Positions 1 through 6,773 of a DNA stretch of 15,924 nucleotides are shown piece after piece. Position 1 is the first letter of the stretch. Every line of letters begins with the position of its first letter. The notes under the pieces are model-generated. The model ran no database searches. It had not been told where the DNA came from and saw only the letters and a list, made by a program, of their open reading frames with translations. The translations under genes were made by a program, and so were the position numbers. The stretch is from an uncultured Phascolarctobacterium sp. (GTDB lineage: Bacteria > Bacillota > Negativicutes > Acidaminococcales > Acidaminococcaceae), in assembly GCA_937901335.1 (NCBI GenBank), contig CALCHC010000134.1:1-15924 (forward strand), in the 5' to 3' direction.

Positions 1-509
1 TTCATATCAACAACGCGTTTCCAAACGATACGGCGCGGGTCAATATTAAGAGCATTGCCTTGTTGTACATGGTTATCTACCATTGCAGAAAGGAGCATAT
101 GAGCAGAAGTAATAGCGTGGAAGTCACTGGTAAAATGTAAGTTAATATCTTCCATGGGAACAACTTGGGAGTAACCGCCGCCAGCAGCGCCACCTTTAAC
201 GCCCATGCAAGGACCGAGGGAAGGTTCACGCAATGCTACGATAACGCTTTTGTCGATTTTAGCCAAGCCTTGAGCCAAGCCAACAGTAGTAGTAGATTTA
301 CCTTCGCCAGCCGGAGTCGGAGTGATTGCAGTAACGAGAACCAGTTTGCCCGGTTTTTCAGCTTCCATTCTGCGGATTAAGTCCATAGACAATTTCGCTT
401 TATAGCGACCATACATTTCAATGTCTTCTTCGGGGATGCCAAGCTTTGCAGCCACTTCGGTAATTTTTAACATCTTCGCTTGTTGAGCAATTTCGATATC
501 GGATAACAT
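1..509 (-). CDS. fhs: formate--tetrahydrofolate ligase, N-terminal part (cut by window edge)
   Basis: Formate-THF ligase makes 10-formyl-THF from formate, THF and ATP in the cytosol, feeding purine synthesis, initiator-tRNA formylation and, in acetogens, the Wood-Ljungdahl methyl branch. The window shows the first 169 codons; the remainder lies beyond base 1 (family members are about 550 residues). Visible hallmarks are the ATP-binding loop TPTPAGEGKSTTTVG at residues 63-77, the REPSLGPCMGVKGGAAGGGYSQ-type segment near residues 92-113, and a stretch reading DINLHFTSDFHAITSAH. The ATG at 509 sits behind a strong site, AGGAGGG, 6 bases upstream. It follows the PBP gene on the same strand with 126 bases between, including a large hairpin at 585-634; I see no convincing -35/-10 in that gap. 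The family call is very firm. Confidence 0.96.
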   Translation of the reverse strand, partial: MLSDIEIAQQAKMLKITEVAAKLGIPEEDIEMYGRYKAKLSMDLIRRMEAEKPGKLVLVTAITPTPAGEGKSTTTVGLAQGLAKIDKSVIVALREPSLGPCMGVKGGAAGGGYSQVVPMEDINLHFTSDFHAITSAHMLLSAMVDNHVQQGNALNIDPRRIVWKRVVDM

Positions 510-584
510 GTTTCGCCCTCCTAAAAATTTATTTTTAAACTTTACTAAGCACTAAACTACGTTCAGATAAACGCCTTTAAATAG

Positions 585-634
585 TTCTACCCGCATAGTG
601 TTTTCTCCTGCAAGGAAACACCATACGGGTAAAA
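585..634 (-). terminator. long hairpin between PBP gene and fhs (terminator without clear U-tract)
   Basis: Bases 585-603 and 616-634 pair in a 19-bp stem around a 12-base loop. Three of the pairs are G-U in minus-strand RNA, and would be A-C mismatches in plus-strand RNA, so the structure is selected (if at all) in the minus transcript. It begins one base after the PBP stop codon (TAA at 638-636). The expected run of U after the stem is missing (the RNA continues CUAUUUAAAGG), so it could instead be a processing or mRNA-stabilising hairpin, or a leader element for fhs. Confidence 0.6.
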
Positions 635-635
635 A

Positions 636-2657
636 TTATTTAAACCATATTTCAACTACACGCCCTTCGTCCACTACAGTCCCCGCTTTCGGCTCCTGTT
701 TATAGGCGAAACCACTACCATGAGGTTTAAGGCGTAGTCTCCCCTGACGAATAATTCCTGCTGCTCGGCGCATGTCAACGCCTTTGAAATCAGGCAGCTT
801 AATTTTACCGTCAGGCATAAGTGTCAGTTGAGGCACTTTCTTTTCAGATTGTACCATTTTTGCTTCAGCTTGCTCTAACTGTTCGAAAGAAGGCAAGCCT
901 TCACCACTAATAGGTTGAATACCTTTAGCTACAAGAATTTGTTGCAATGTATCACGGAAGATAGGCGCAGCAACTTGAGAACCATAAAAAGCACCTTGCG
1001 GATCGTCAATCATAACAATCATAGCGTACTTAGGTTTATCTGCAGGCACAAAGCCTACAAAGGAAGCAATGTATTTATCCTTTTCGTAACCGCCTTTTTC
1101 AGCAAGCTTTTCGGCAGTACCAGTTTTACCTGCAATACGATAACCTTTGATGGCAGCACTTTGACCGCCACCGTCAGTAACTACTTGTTCCATCATATCA
1201 CGCATTTTAGAAGCAGTATCTTTGCTAATAACTTGACGGATAACTTTTTTGTGACCTTCACGCACCACATCACCATTAGGAGCAACAACCTTTTTGATGA
1301 TATAGGGTTGTACCAATTCGCCACCGTTAGCAATAGAGCAAATTGCACGCAGCATTTGAATTGGCGTTACTGCAATACCTTGACCAATTGCCATAGTTGC
1401 AACGTCAGGTTTATACATATCTTCAGCCTTGTAAAGAATACCGCTTTCTTCACCGGGTAATTCAATACCGGTAGGCTCACCAAAACCAAAGAGCTTACTG
1501 TAATTGGTAAGTCTATGAGCACCAAGCTCCATACCCAATTGCACCATACCTGTGTTGACAGAATTCTTGATAACCTCGTTTAAAGAAATCTTTCCTTTGC
1601 CTTTAAACTCCCATTTCCAGTCCCAGTTGTGAATGGTACGGTCAGCAATTTGAATTTTACCATCATCTTGGAACATAGAATTAGGTGTAACAATTTGTTC
1701 TGCCATACCCATACAAGCAACAATAGGTTTAAAAACGGAACCGGGCTCGTAAATCATGGAGATAGACTTATTACTCCAAACTTCCGGTTTGTAATTACCA
1801 TAATTATTAGGGTCATAGGTAGGTCTGCTGGACATACCTAAAATTTCACCGGTATAGGGATCCATAATAATTGCAGCAGCACCTTTTGCCTTGGTACGCT
1901 TAATAGCGTCTTCCATGGCATCTTCCAGAACGTACTGCATCTTGCTATCCAAAGTCAGATACACATTAAAAACATTTTCTTTCTTCTGACTTTTAGAGTC
2001 TTGGTCAAGCATCTGCCCGCCCAAAGCGTTAAACATAGCTGAATGTCTGGATTCCGCACCGGTCAAAATATCATTCAAAGAATATTCAATACCGCTCCAA
2101 CCAATATCGTCCGTACCAACAAAGCCTAAGACGTGGGCAGCAGCACCCTTTTTGGTATAATAACGTTTACTTTCTTCCAAAAAGTGTAAGCCGGGCAATT
2201 TATTATCTTTGATAATTTTCTTAACTTCTTCTGCTTCCTTATGTTCCATAGTGCGTTTTACCCACAGGAATCTACCTTCAGAGTTAAAGAGTTCGTATAA
2301 TTCCGCAGCATCCATCTTCAAAGCGGGAGCCAGCAAATCTGCACCTAAACGCTTTACATCACGTAAAGGTTTTTGCTGCTTCTTACTTTTGAGAGTATCC
2401 ACCATTTCAAATGGGTCAACATACAGAGACTTGGTCATAATACTTACGGCAAGTTCTTCACCAGCACGGTCAAGAATCTTACCACGAGGATTTTTACTAG
2501 TTATATCTGCAGTTACTTGTTGTTCTGCTAATTTAGTAAAACGTTCAGCGCTCCACAATTGAAGCCAAACTAAACGAACCACTACGCTAGCAAAAATAAA
2601 AAATATAATACCGCAGAGCAGCGCATAACGCTGTCTATTTTCTTGCATCAATTTCAA
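636..2657 (-). CDS. class B penicillin-binding protein with C-terminal PASTA domain (SpoVD/FtsI type)
   Basis: A membrane-anchored peptidoglycan D,D-transpeptidase that cross-links septal, spore-cortex or side-wall glycan made by its SEDS partner. Numbering from the TTG start: short cytoplasmic tail, one membrane segment at about 10-32, PBP dimerisation domain about 50-215, transpeptidase domain about 255-580 with S307-VF-K310 (active serine and lysine), S366-V-N368 and K511-T-G513, then one PASTA domain from about 612 to the end. All catalytic motifs are intact. I place the start at TTG 2657, not the in-frame GTG 2666, because the AGGAGG ribosome site overlaps that GTG and lies 8 bases from the TTG. 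The TTG also overlaps the stop of ftsW as TTGA, a coupling junction. The PASTA domain resembles SpoVD of B. subtilis, but nothing here shows that the organism sporulates; a divisome FtsI-like or elongation role is possible. Confidence 0.93.
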   Translation of the reverse strand: MKLMQENRQRYALLCGIIFFIFASVVVRLVWLQLWSAERFTKLAEQQVTADITSKNPRGKILDRAGEELAVSIMTKSLYVDPFEMVDTLKSKKQQKPLRDVKRLGADLLAPALKMDAAELYELFNSEGRFLWVKRTMEHKEAEEVKKIIKDNKLPGLHFLEESKRYYTKKGAAAHVLGFVGTDDIGWSGIEYSLNDILTGAESRHSAMFNALGGQMLDQDSKSQKKENVFNVYLTLDSKMQYVLEDAMEDAIKRTKAKGAAAIIMDPYTGEILGMSSRPTYDPNNYGNYKPEVWSNKSISMIYEPGSVFKPIVACMGMAEQIVTPNSMFQDDGKIQIADRTIHNWDWKWEFKGKGKISLNEVIKNSVNTGMVQLGMELGAHRLTNYSKLFGFGEPTGIELPGEESGILYKAEDMYKPDVATMAIGQGIAVTPIQMLRAICSIANGGELVQPYIIKKVVAPNGDVVREGHKKVIRQVISKDTASKMRDMMEQVVTDGGGQSAAIKGYRIAGKTGTAEKLAEKGGYEKDKYIASFVGFVPADKPKYAMIVMIDDPQGAFYGSQVAAPIFRDTLQQILVAKGIQPISGEGLPSFEQLEQAEAKMVQSEKKVPQLTLMPDGKIKLPDFKGVDMRRAAGIIRQGRLRLKPHGSGFAYKQEPKAGTVVDEGRVVEIWFK

Positions 2658-3850
2658 TGGTGCCACCTCCTGCTCACAACACGCAGGTCACTGCGGCGCT
2701 CCTCAGGTTCAGAAAGAGCAACAGCTTTCTCACGCTCTACCTCATCGTCATAAACAGAAAGTGCCAAACCGATGGCAGCCATAGAAATAATCAAAGAAGA
2801 ACCACCATAACTGATGAACACTAAGGGAACACCAATTACAGGCAACAAACCACAAACCATTGCCATATTGGCAGCAGCTTGTCCAACAATCAAAAAGCTT
2901 ACCCCTGCCGCCAACAAAAAGCCTCGCTCATCTTTAGAGCAAACTGCAATACGCAAGAGAGCACAACCTAAAATAGCAAAAAGTAAAATTAAGAAGCAAG
3001 CACCTAAAAAGCCATTTTCTTGGCAGAACACTGCAAAAGCAAAGTCAGTATGCGCTTCTGGCAAATAGAAGAACTTGGAAGAACCTTCGCCCCATTTAGT
3101 ACCGCTTAAACCACCACTACCAATGGAAAGCAAAGATTGTACCATTTGGTAACCGTCACCAACTTCGTCAATCCACGGGTCAAGCCAAACTCTAATGCGG
3201 TCAGCACGATAAGTAGAAGTCATTACCAAAAGCACAGCAGACGCAGCACCTAAAATGCACACGGAGCCAATCTGCTTCCAGGGCAAACCTGCAACGACAT
3301 ACATACAGAACATCAATGCAACAATGATGGCAGCAGTACCCATATCAGGTTGTTGTTGTACTAAGAAAGCATAAACAGCAGTTGCGCCAAGACACATTCT
3401 GCCATTACCTTTTAAGAAGCTGGCATTTTGTCCCTTTTTCAGATGCATTCCCAAATAACGGGCGCAAAGCATGATTATCGCCAGCTTAGCAAATTCTGAT
3501 GGTTGTATTGTTACGCCACCAAAACCAAGCCAACGACGAGCACCACCACTTTCCAAGCCAATGAAATCTACCAAGACGAGCATTACTAAAACAGAAATGT
3601 AAATAAAGCTCACTGCATTCTTGCTTAAAAGGCGCCTATAATTAATGGTTCTTGCTATAAAAATCGCACCTAAACCGATGGCAGAATAAACTATGTATCT
3701 AATTAAATAATAGAAAGTGCTACTACCATCTGCCTCAGCCCTGATAAAGCTGGCACTAAAAATATTAGCGCAGCCAATTAAAAGCAAAGGCACCATTGTG
3801 TACCACACTGCCTGTTTGGGATTGTCCCAAAACAAGAATTTTTTATTCAT
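2654..3850 (-). CDS. ftsW: SEDS-family peptidoglycan glycosyltransferase (FtsW/RodA/SpoVE)
   Basis: A polytopic membrane protein that polymerises lipid II into glycan strands together with a class B PBP. The 398-residue product is hydrophobic with about ten membrane segments. SEDS signatures are present: QPSEFAKLA near residue 118, QQPDMGTAAI near 165, PEAHTDFAFAVFCQENGFLG near 265-285 and VFISYGGSS near 345. Start: an in-frame GTG at 3859 exists, but GGAG at 3859-3862 lies 8 bases before ATG 3850 and overlaps that GTG, so ATG 3850 is preferred. The gene lies 47 bases behind trmB with no terminator visible between them, and its TGA overlaps the TTG of the PBP gene, so the pair is almost certainly translated together. 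Sequence alone does not tell FtsW from RodA or SpoVE here. Confidence 0.93.
   Translation of the reverse strand: MNKKFLFWDNPKQAVWYTMVPLLLIGCANIFSASFIRAEADGSSTFYYLIRYIVYSAIGLGAIFIARTINYRRLLSKNAVSFIYISVLVMLVLVDFIGLESGGARRWLGFGGVTIQPSEFAKLAIIMLCARYLGMHLKKGQNASFLKGNGRMCLGATAVYAFLVQQQPDMGTAAIIVALMFCMYVVAGLPWKQIGSVCILGAASAVLLVMTSTYRADRIRVWLDPWIDEVGDGYQMVQSLLSIGSGGLSGTKWGEGSSKFFYLPEAHTDFAFAVFCQENGFLGACFLILLFAILGCALLRIAVCSKDERGFLLAAGVSFLIVGQAAANMAMVCGLLPVIGVPLVFISYGGSSLIISMAAIGLALSVYDDEVEREKAVALSEPEERRSDLRVVSRRWHH
2666..2671 (-). promoter_or_regulatory. ribosome binding site deciding the TTG start of the PBP gene
   Basis: The minus strand reads AGGAGG here, 8 bases before TTG 2657. An upstream in-frame GTG (2666) shares a base with this site and so cannot use it; the next ATG (2648) is 17 bases away, too far. 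The site lies inside the 3' end of the ftsW-like gene. Confidence 0.7.
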
Positions 3851-3897
3851 CAAATTCACTCCACACTAAGAAATACGCGCAAGAGTATCACAACAAA

Positions 3898-4539
3898 TTA
3901 TTTAAACACTACTTCACAGAAGTTGATAGGAGAACCTTTAGAACTGAATTTTTGCTCATATTCAGTTTGTACATGGTTCTCATATTCAGAGTTATGCAAA
4001 TCGTAGCTTAAAGCAATAATTTCACAACCGAATTCTTTAAATTCTTCAACAGAGAAATCAAACAAACCTCTGTTATCAGTTTTAAAACGCATATGACCGC
4101 CAGGGCCAAGTAATTGCGCATATTTAGCCAAGAAGCCACGATGAGTCAAACGACGTTTAGCGTGACGAGCTTTCGGCCAGGGATCGCTAAAGTTCAAATA
4201 CAGTTCTTTAATTTCACCGGGTTCAAACCATTCGTTCAAGGCTTCAGCATTAGCGCAGATAATTTTTACATTATCCATTTCTTTGTCTTTGGCAGCCTTG
4301 CCGGGATAGTAAGCAATATCGTGTTGAGTTTCGATACCAATAAAAGCTTTTTCCGGGAACAGTTCTGCCATACCAATAGTAAAGCGACCTTTGCCACAAC
4401 CAATTTCCAAGCAAAGTTTCTTACCGGGGAACAGCTCTTGCCATTTACCTTTATATTGTTCTAAATCGTGCATTAATACATAATCACCGATGAGTTCGGT
4501 CATTGCTTTTTCAATCCAAGGTTTCTTTCTTAAACGCAT
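3898..4539 (-). CDS. trmB: tRNA (guanine-N7-)-methyltransferase
   Basis: Uses SAM to methylate N7 of guanosine 46 in the variable loop of tRNAs. The 213-residue length is typical for the family. The SAM-binding motif I reads LEIGCGKGRF at about residues 44-53, followed by an acidic residue at the end of strand 2 (E70 in IGIE) and NAEA near 97-100. The family fingerprint NFSDPWPKARHAKRRLTHR-type segment starts at about residue 116, with TDNRGLF near 154-160. ATG 4539 follows GAGAGGT. It is the first gene of a unit continuing into ftsW and the PBP; such housekeeping/cell-wall groupings are common and need not imply a functional link. Confidence 0.96.
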   Translation of the reverse strand: MRLRKKPWIEKAMTELIGDYVLMHDLEQYKGKWQELFPGKKLCLEIGCGKGRFTIGMAELFPEKAFIGIETQHDIAYYPGKAAKDKEMDNVKIICANAEALNEWFEPGEIKELYLNFSDPWPKARHAKRRLTHRGFLAKYAQLLGPGGHMRFKTDNRGLFDFSVEEFKEFGCEIIALSYDLHNSEYENHVQTEYEQKFSSKGSPINFCEVVFK

Positions 4540-4575
4540 TTTCTAACCTCTCAATAAAAAATTTATAACTATTTA

Positions 4576-4604
4576 ATTATAATATGAAGCGTCCCTAAAA
4601 TAAA
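4576..4604 (-). promoter_or_regulatory. candidate promoter for trmB-ftsW-PBP unit
   Basis: The minus strand has a perfect -10 TATAAT at 4576-4581. With 17-base spacing the -35 would be TTTATT at 4599-4604, which is weak. It lies between the bactofilin terminator and trmB, where a promoter is expected. Confidence 0.5.
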
Positions 4605-4606
4605 GA

Positions 4607-4637
4607 AAAACATACCCATCATAGATGAGTATGTTTT
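4607..4637 (-). terminator. intrinsic terminator after bactofilin operon
   Basis: Bases 4607-4620 pair with 4624-4637 as a 14-bp stem with a 3-base loop. One pair is U-G in minus-strand RNA (A-C on the other strand). The minus transcript continues with UUUUUCUUUAUUUU, a good U-rich tail. It lies 20 bases after the bactofilin stop codon. Confidence 0.85.
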
Positions 4638-4656
4638 ATGTTCTTTACTAAAAATA

Positions 4657-5118
4657 TTAGCCTTCGATAGCTTCAGTTTGTGCAGCGATTTTTTCGCATT
4701 TGCCATTAAATTCAGCGCCTTCAGCAATAACCAAGGTGCCACATTTAATATCGCCGTTAATTCTTGCATTAGCAAGCAATTCCAAACGGCCACGGCAAAC
4801 GATGTTACCAGTTACGGTGCCGGAGATATGAGCGTTTTGTGCATAAACAGTTGCACGAATCATACCAGTTTCACCAATGAACAAATCGCTGTCAACAGCC
4901 AAAGTGCCGTCAATTACGCCATCAATACGGGTGCAACCGTTGATGTTAATGTTACCGTTAATAGCAGTGTTTTTGCCAATCAATACTTCATATTCCATTT
5001 TGCCAAACTCCTTTTTTCTCATAACAGTAGGTTTCTTAACTTCTTCCACAACTACTACCGGATCCGGATTGGAAACCACAACAGCTGTTTCTTCTTTTTT
5101 CTTACCAAAACCAAACAT
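4657..5118 (-). CDS. bactofilin (polymer-forming cytoskeletal protein)
   Basis: Bactofilins form nucleotide-independent beta-helical filaments, often at the inner membrane, that position cell-wall enzymes. The 153-residue protein has a short lysine-rich N-terminus (FGFGKKKEE), a Val/Pro/Glu linker to about residue 32, then a beta-helix core (about 40-140) with the repeating pattern seen in the family: LIGKNTAINGNININGC, TRIDGVIDGTLAVDSDLFIG, AHISGTVTGNIVCRG, ANARINGDIKCGTLVIAEGA. ATG 5118 follows AAGGAG. It is the last gene of a three-gene unit headed by an M23 peptidase, 23 bases behind its neighbour. Bactofilin next to an M23 peptidase is an established arrangement (for example CcmA/Csd1 in Helicobacter and LmdC in Hyphomonas), which supports a morphogenetic role. 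The family is firm; the exact role is inference. Confidence 0.93.
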   Translation of the reverse strand: MFGFGKKKEETAVVVSNPDPVVVVEEVKKPTVMRKKEFGKMEYEVLIGKNTAINGNININGCTRIDGVIDGTLAVDSDLFIGETGMIRATVYAQNAHISGTVTGNIVCRGRLELLANARINGDIKCGTLVIAEGAEFNGKCEKIAAQTEAIEG

Positions 5119-5141
5119 CGTTTATCATCTCCTTACCTTAC

Positions 5142-5567
5142 TCAACCGGGCTGCTGTTCTTTTTTGCTTGCCACGGGTGCAGGAACTTCTAACCCAGCTT
5201 TTTCCATTTGGGCACGCACCTGCTCCTCAATCTTAGATAAGGCAGCCATATCTTTTTGTACGCTTTCAGCCATTACGGAAAGCTCTTGCAATTTTTGTTC
5301 CTGTGCTTGTTTAGTACGACGGAACTCTGCTAATTCTGCAGCATCTGCATTATTTTTTGTTACTAAGAAGTATGTTGCACCTAAGCTCACCACAAAGAAA
5401 ATTGCAGCTCCGCCTGCGATATAAGCAAACTTCTTAAAATGGTCAACACCGATGGAAGCTTTTTTTATTTCACTACCATTATCAGGCACTACCATAATAT
5501 TGTATGAACTTTCGTTACGCAAGGAATCGCACACCCAGTTCATCAATTCGCGAACTTGTTGAAACAT
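5142..5567 (-). CDS. membrane/coiled-coil protein, peptidase-less paralogue of the neighbouring M23 protein
   Basis: No named family recognised for the whole protein. Its 141 residues split into a cytoplasmic N-terminus with SYNIMVVPDNGSEIKK (about 21-36), one membrane segment (about 47-68), a predicted periplasmic/extracellular coiled coil (about 72-120) and a Pro/Lys/Gln tail. It is a clear paralogue of residues 1-140 of the M23 protein encoded just upstream: over the 52 residues starting at ELAEFRR (versus ELAAFRE) I count about 31 identities. It stops where the partner goes on to the LytM domain, but ends cleanly with its own tail and has an AAAGG ribosome site, so it does not look like a decaying copy. 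A role as a partner or membrane anchor linking the bactofilin to the peptidase is inference. Confidence 0.85.
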   Translation of the reverse strand: MFQQVRELMNWVCDSLRNESSYNIMVVPDNGSEIKKASIGVDHFKKFAYIAGGAAIFFVVSLGATYFLVTKNNADAAELAEFRRTKQAQEQKLQELSVMAESVQKDMAALSKIEEQVRAQMEKAGLEVPAPVASKKEQQPG

Positions 5568-5615
5568 TAATTTACCTTTCTATTCACAAAAGACCTTTTA
5601 AGCCACAACAAAAGC

Positions 5616-6569
5616 TTACATCAAATCACGAGGGTTAATTTCTTGACCCCACAGCAATACTTCGTAATGCAAATGAGGACCGGTGCTATAACCGGTACTA
5701 CCAATTTCACCGATTACTTCACCTTTAGTAACATAATCACCACTGCTTACATATAGCTCTGCCATATGAGCATAAGCAGTTTTATAACCATAGTCATGGT
5801 TAATACGAATATATTTACCATAGCCATAATACCAACCGGAATATTCTACATAACCGGATGCAGTAGCATATACAGGTGCACCATAGCTATCAGCAATATC
5901 AAGACCGCCGTGCCAGTCACTGGAATAACCGTCAAAAGGATTGTAGCGTCCACCAAATTCAGAAGTAACATATTGACTATTGCAAGGCCACAAATTAGGA
6001 GTCATTTCCTTACGATAGTTTTCCTTCTTCAATTTGGTCAGCAGTTTATTCCAATCTTCAGTCTTATGTTGTAATTGTTGGTGCAAGTTTTTATTTTGCT
6101 CCATCAACACGGTAGTCTCAGAGATTTCTACAGAAGAGGGACCACCAATACCACGAAGACTATTTTCAGGTTTAGCTTCTTCCTTCAAAGCAATACCGTA
6201 TTTATCCATTTGCTTGCGCACGTTTTGCTCGATAGCAGCAAGATTTGCCATATTCTTTTGCACTTTTTCTGCCATTTCGGAAAGCTCTTGCAATTTTGCT
6301 TCTTGCGCCGCATGGTTTTCTCTGAAAGCAGCCAACTCTCTTTGGTCAGACAAGCATTTAAAAATAATACCGTGCATAATCAACAAACTGCCAACAAAAG
6401 CAAGAGCACAGCCGCCAATTATACGAGCATATTTTTTTAGATATTCTTTTTCATAGGTTTTCCTTTTAAATTCCCTACCATCATCAGGTACTAGGATAAA
6501 GGTGTAGGAACCGTCTTCATTCCAGAACTTACGGAATCGTTCACGGTAATTAGAAATCTTATTCCACAT
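5616..6569 (-). CDS. membrane-anchored M23 (LytM) metalloendopeptidase
   Basis: A zinc peptidase that cuts peptidoglycan cross-bridges or stem peptides outside the membrane. Layout of 317 residues: cytoplasmic segment with SYTFILVPDDGREFKR (about 21-36), membrane segment (about 48-70), coiled coil (about 74-175), then the M23 domain (about 195-317). Zinc and catalytic residues are all present: H220 and D224 in HGGLD, H268 in AYAHM, and H299-x-H301 in PHLHYE, so it should be active, unlike degenerate LytM activators such as EnvC. ATG 6569 is preceded by AAAGGGGA. It heads the operon with its coiled-coil twin and the bactofilin, 48 bases before the twin. It carries no signal-peptidase site; it is probably kept in the membrane. 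Confidence 0.94.
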   Translation of the reverse strand: MWNKISNYRERFRKFWNEDGSYTFILVPDDGREFKRKTYEKEYLKKYARIIGGCALAFVGSLLIMHGIIFKCLSDQRELAAFRENHAAQEAKLQELSEMAEKVQKNMANLAAIEQNVRKQMDKYGIALKEEAKPENSLRGIGGPSSVEISETTVLMEQNKNLHQQLQHKTEDWNKLLTKLKKENYRKEMTPNLWPCNSQYVTSEFGGRYNPFDGYSSDWHGGLDIADSYGAPVYATASGYVEYSGWYYGYGKYIRINHDYGYKTAYAHMAELYVSSGDYVTKGEVIGEIGSTGYSTGPHLHYEVLLWGQEINPRDLM

Positions 6570-6603
6570 CGTATCCCCTTTAAAATTACGCCTAAAGCTA
6601 TTT

Positions 6604-6658
6604 CGTTAAGTCCAAAACATACAAAAGGACACACTCCCGCCTTGTACAGACTCTAACG
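6604..6658 (-). ncRNA. structured 5' leader of the M23-bactofilin mRNA
   Basis: In minus-strand RNA, 6649-6658 pairs with 6604-6612 (9 bp with one bulged G) and, inside it, 6640-6646 pairs with 6620-6628 (7 bp with a two-base bulge), closing an 11-base GU/G-rich loop. The structure starts about two bases after the transcription start predicted from the -10 at 6667-6672 and ends 34 bases before the start codon, leaving the ribosome site free. I do not recognise it as a known riboswitch. Confidence 0.5.
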
Positions 6659-6666
6659 CATTTTAC

Positions 6667-6695
6667 ATTCTATCATACACAAAAATAAAACGCAA
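6667..6695 (-). promoter_or_regulatory. promoter of M23-bactofilin operon
   Basis: -35 TTGCGT (6690-6695), 17-base AT-rich spacer, -10 TAGAAT (6667-6672; one base from consensus). It lies between the upstream terminator and the M23 gene and predicts a start near 6660 and a leader of roughly 90 bases. Confidence 0.65.
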
Positions 6696-6723
6696 AAACT
6701 TTTTCCTATCCTTAATAGGGAAT

Positions 6724-6762
6724 AAAAAAAAAAAAACAGGACACGCATTTAGCGCGCCCTGT
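6724..6762 (-). terminator. intrinsic terminator after the AGCS symporter gene
   Basis: Stem of 11 bp between 6752-6762 and 6736-6746 with a 5-base loop, including two G-U pairs in minus-strand RNA, followed by twelve consecutive U (6735 down to 6724). It sits 11 bases past the symporter stop. Confidence 0.93.
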
Positions 6763-6773
6763 ACATAATAATC

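Noticed and set aside
3851..3859. GTG start three codons upstream for the ftsW-like gene
   Set aside because: The GGAG ribosome site overlaps this GTG, whereas it is 8 bases from ATG 3850.
4678..5424. Plus-strand open frame of 248 codons opposite the bactofilin and coiled-coil genes
   Set aside because: It is antisense to two genes with clear families, its product is low-complexity Ser/Asn/Phe-rich, and no ribosome site or promoter supports it.
5142..5567. The 141-residue gene as a truncated pseudogene of the M23 gene
   Set aside because: It has its own ribosome site, an intact coiled coil and a distinct tail, and no remnants of an M23 domain follow before the bactofilin gene starts 23 bases later.
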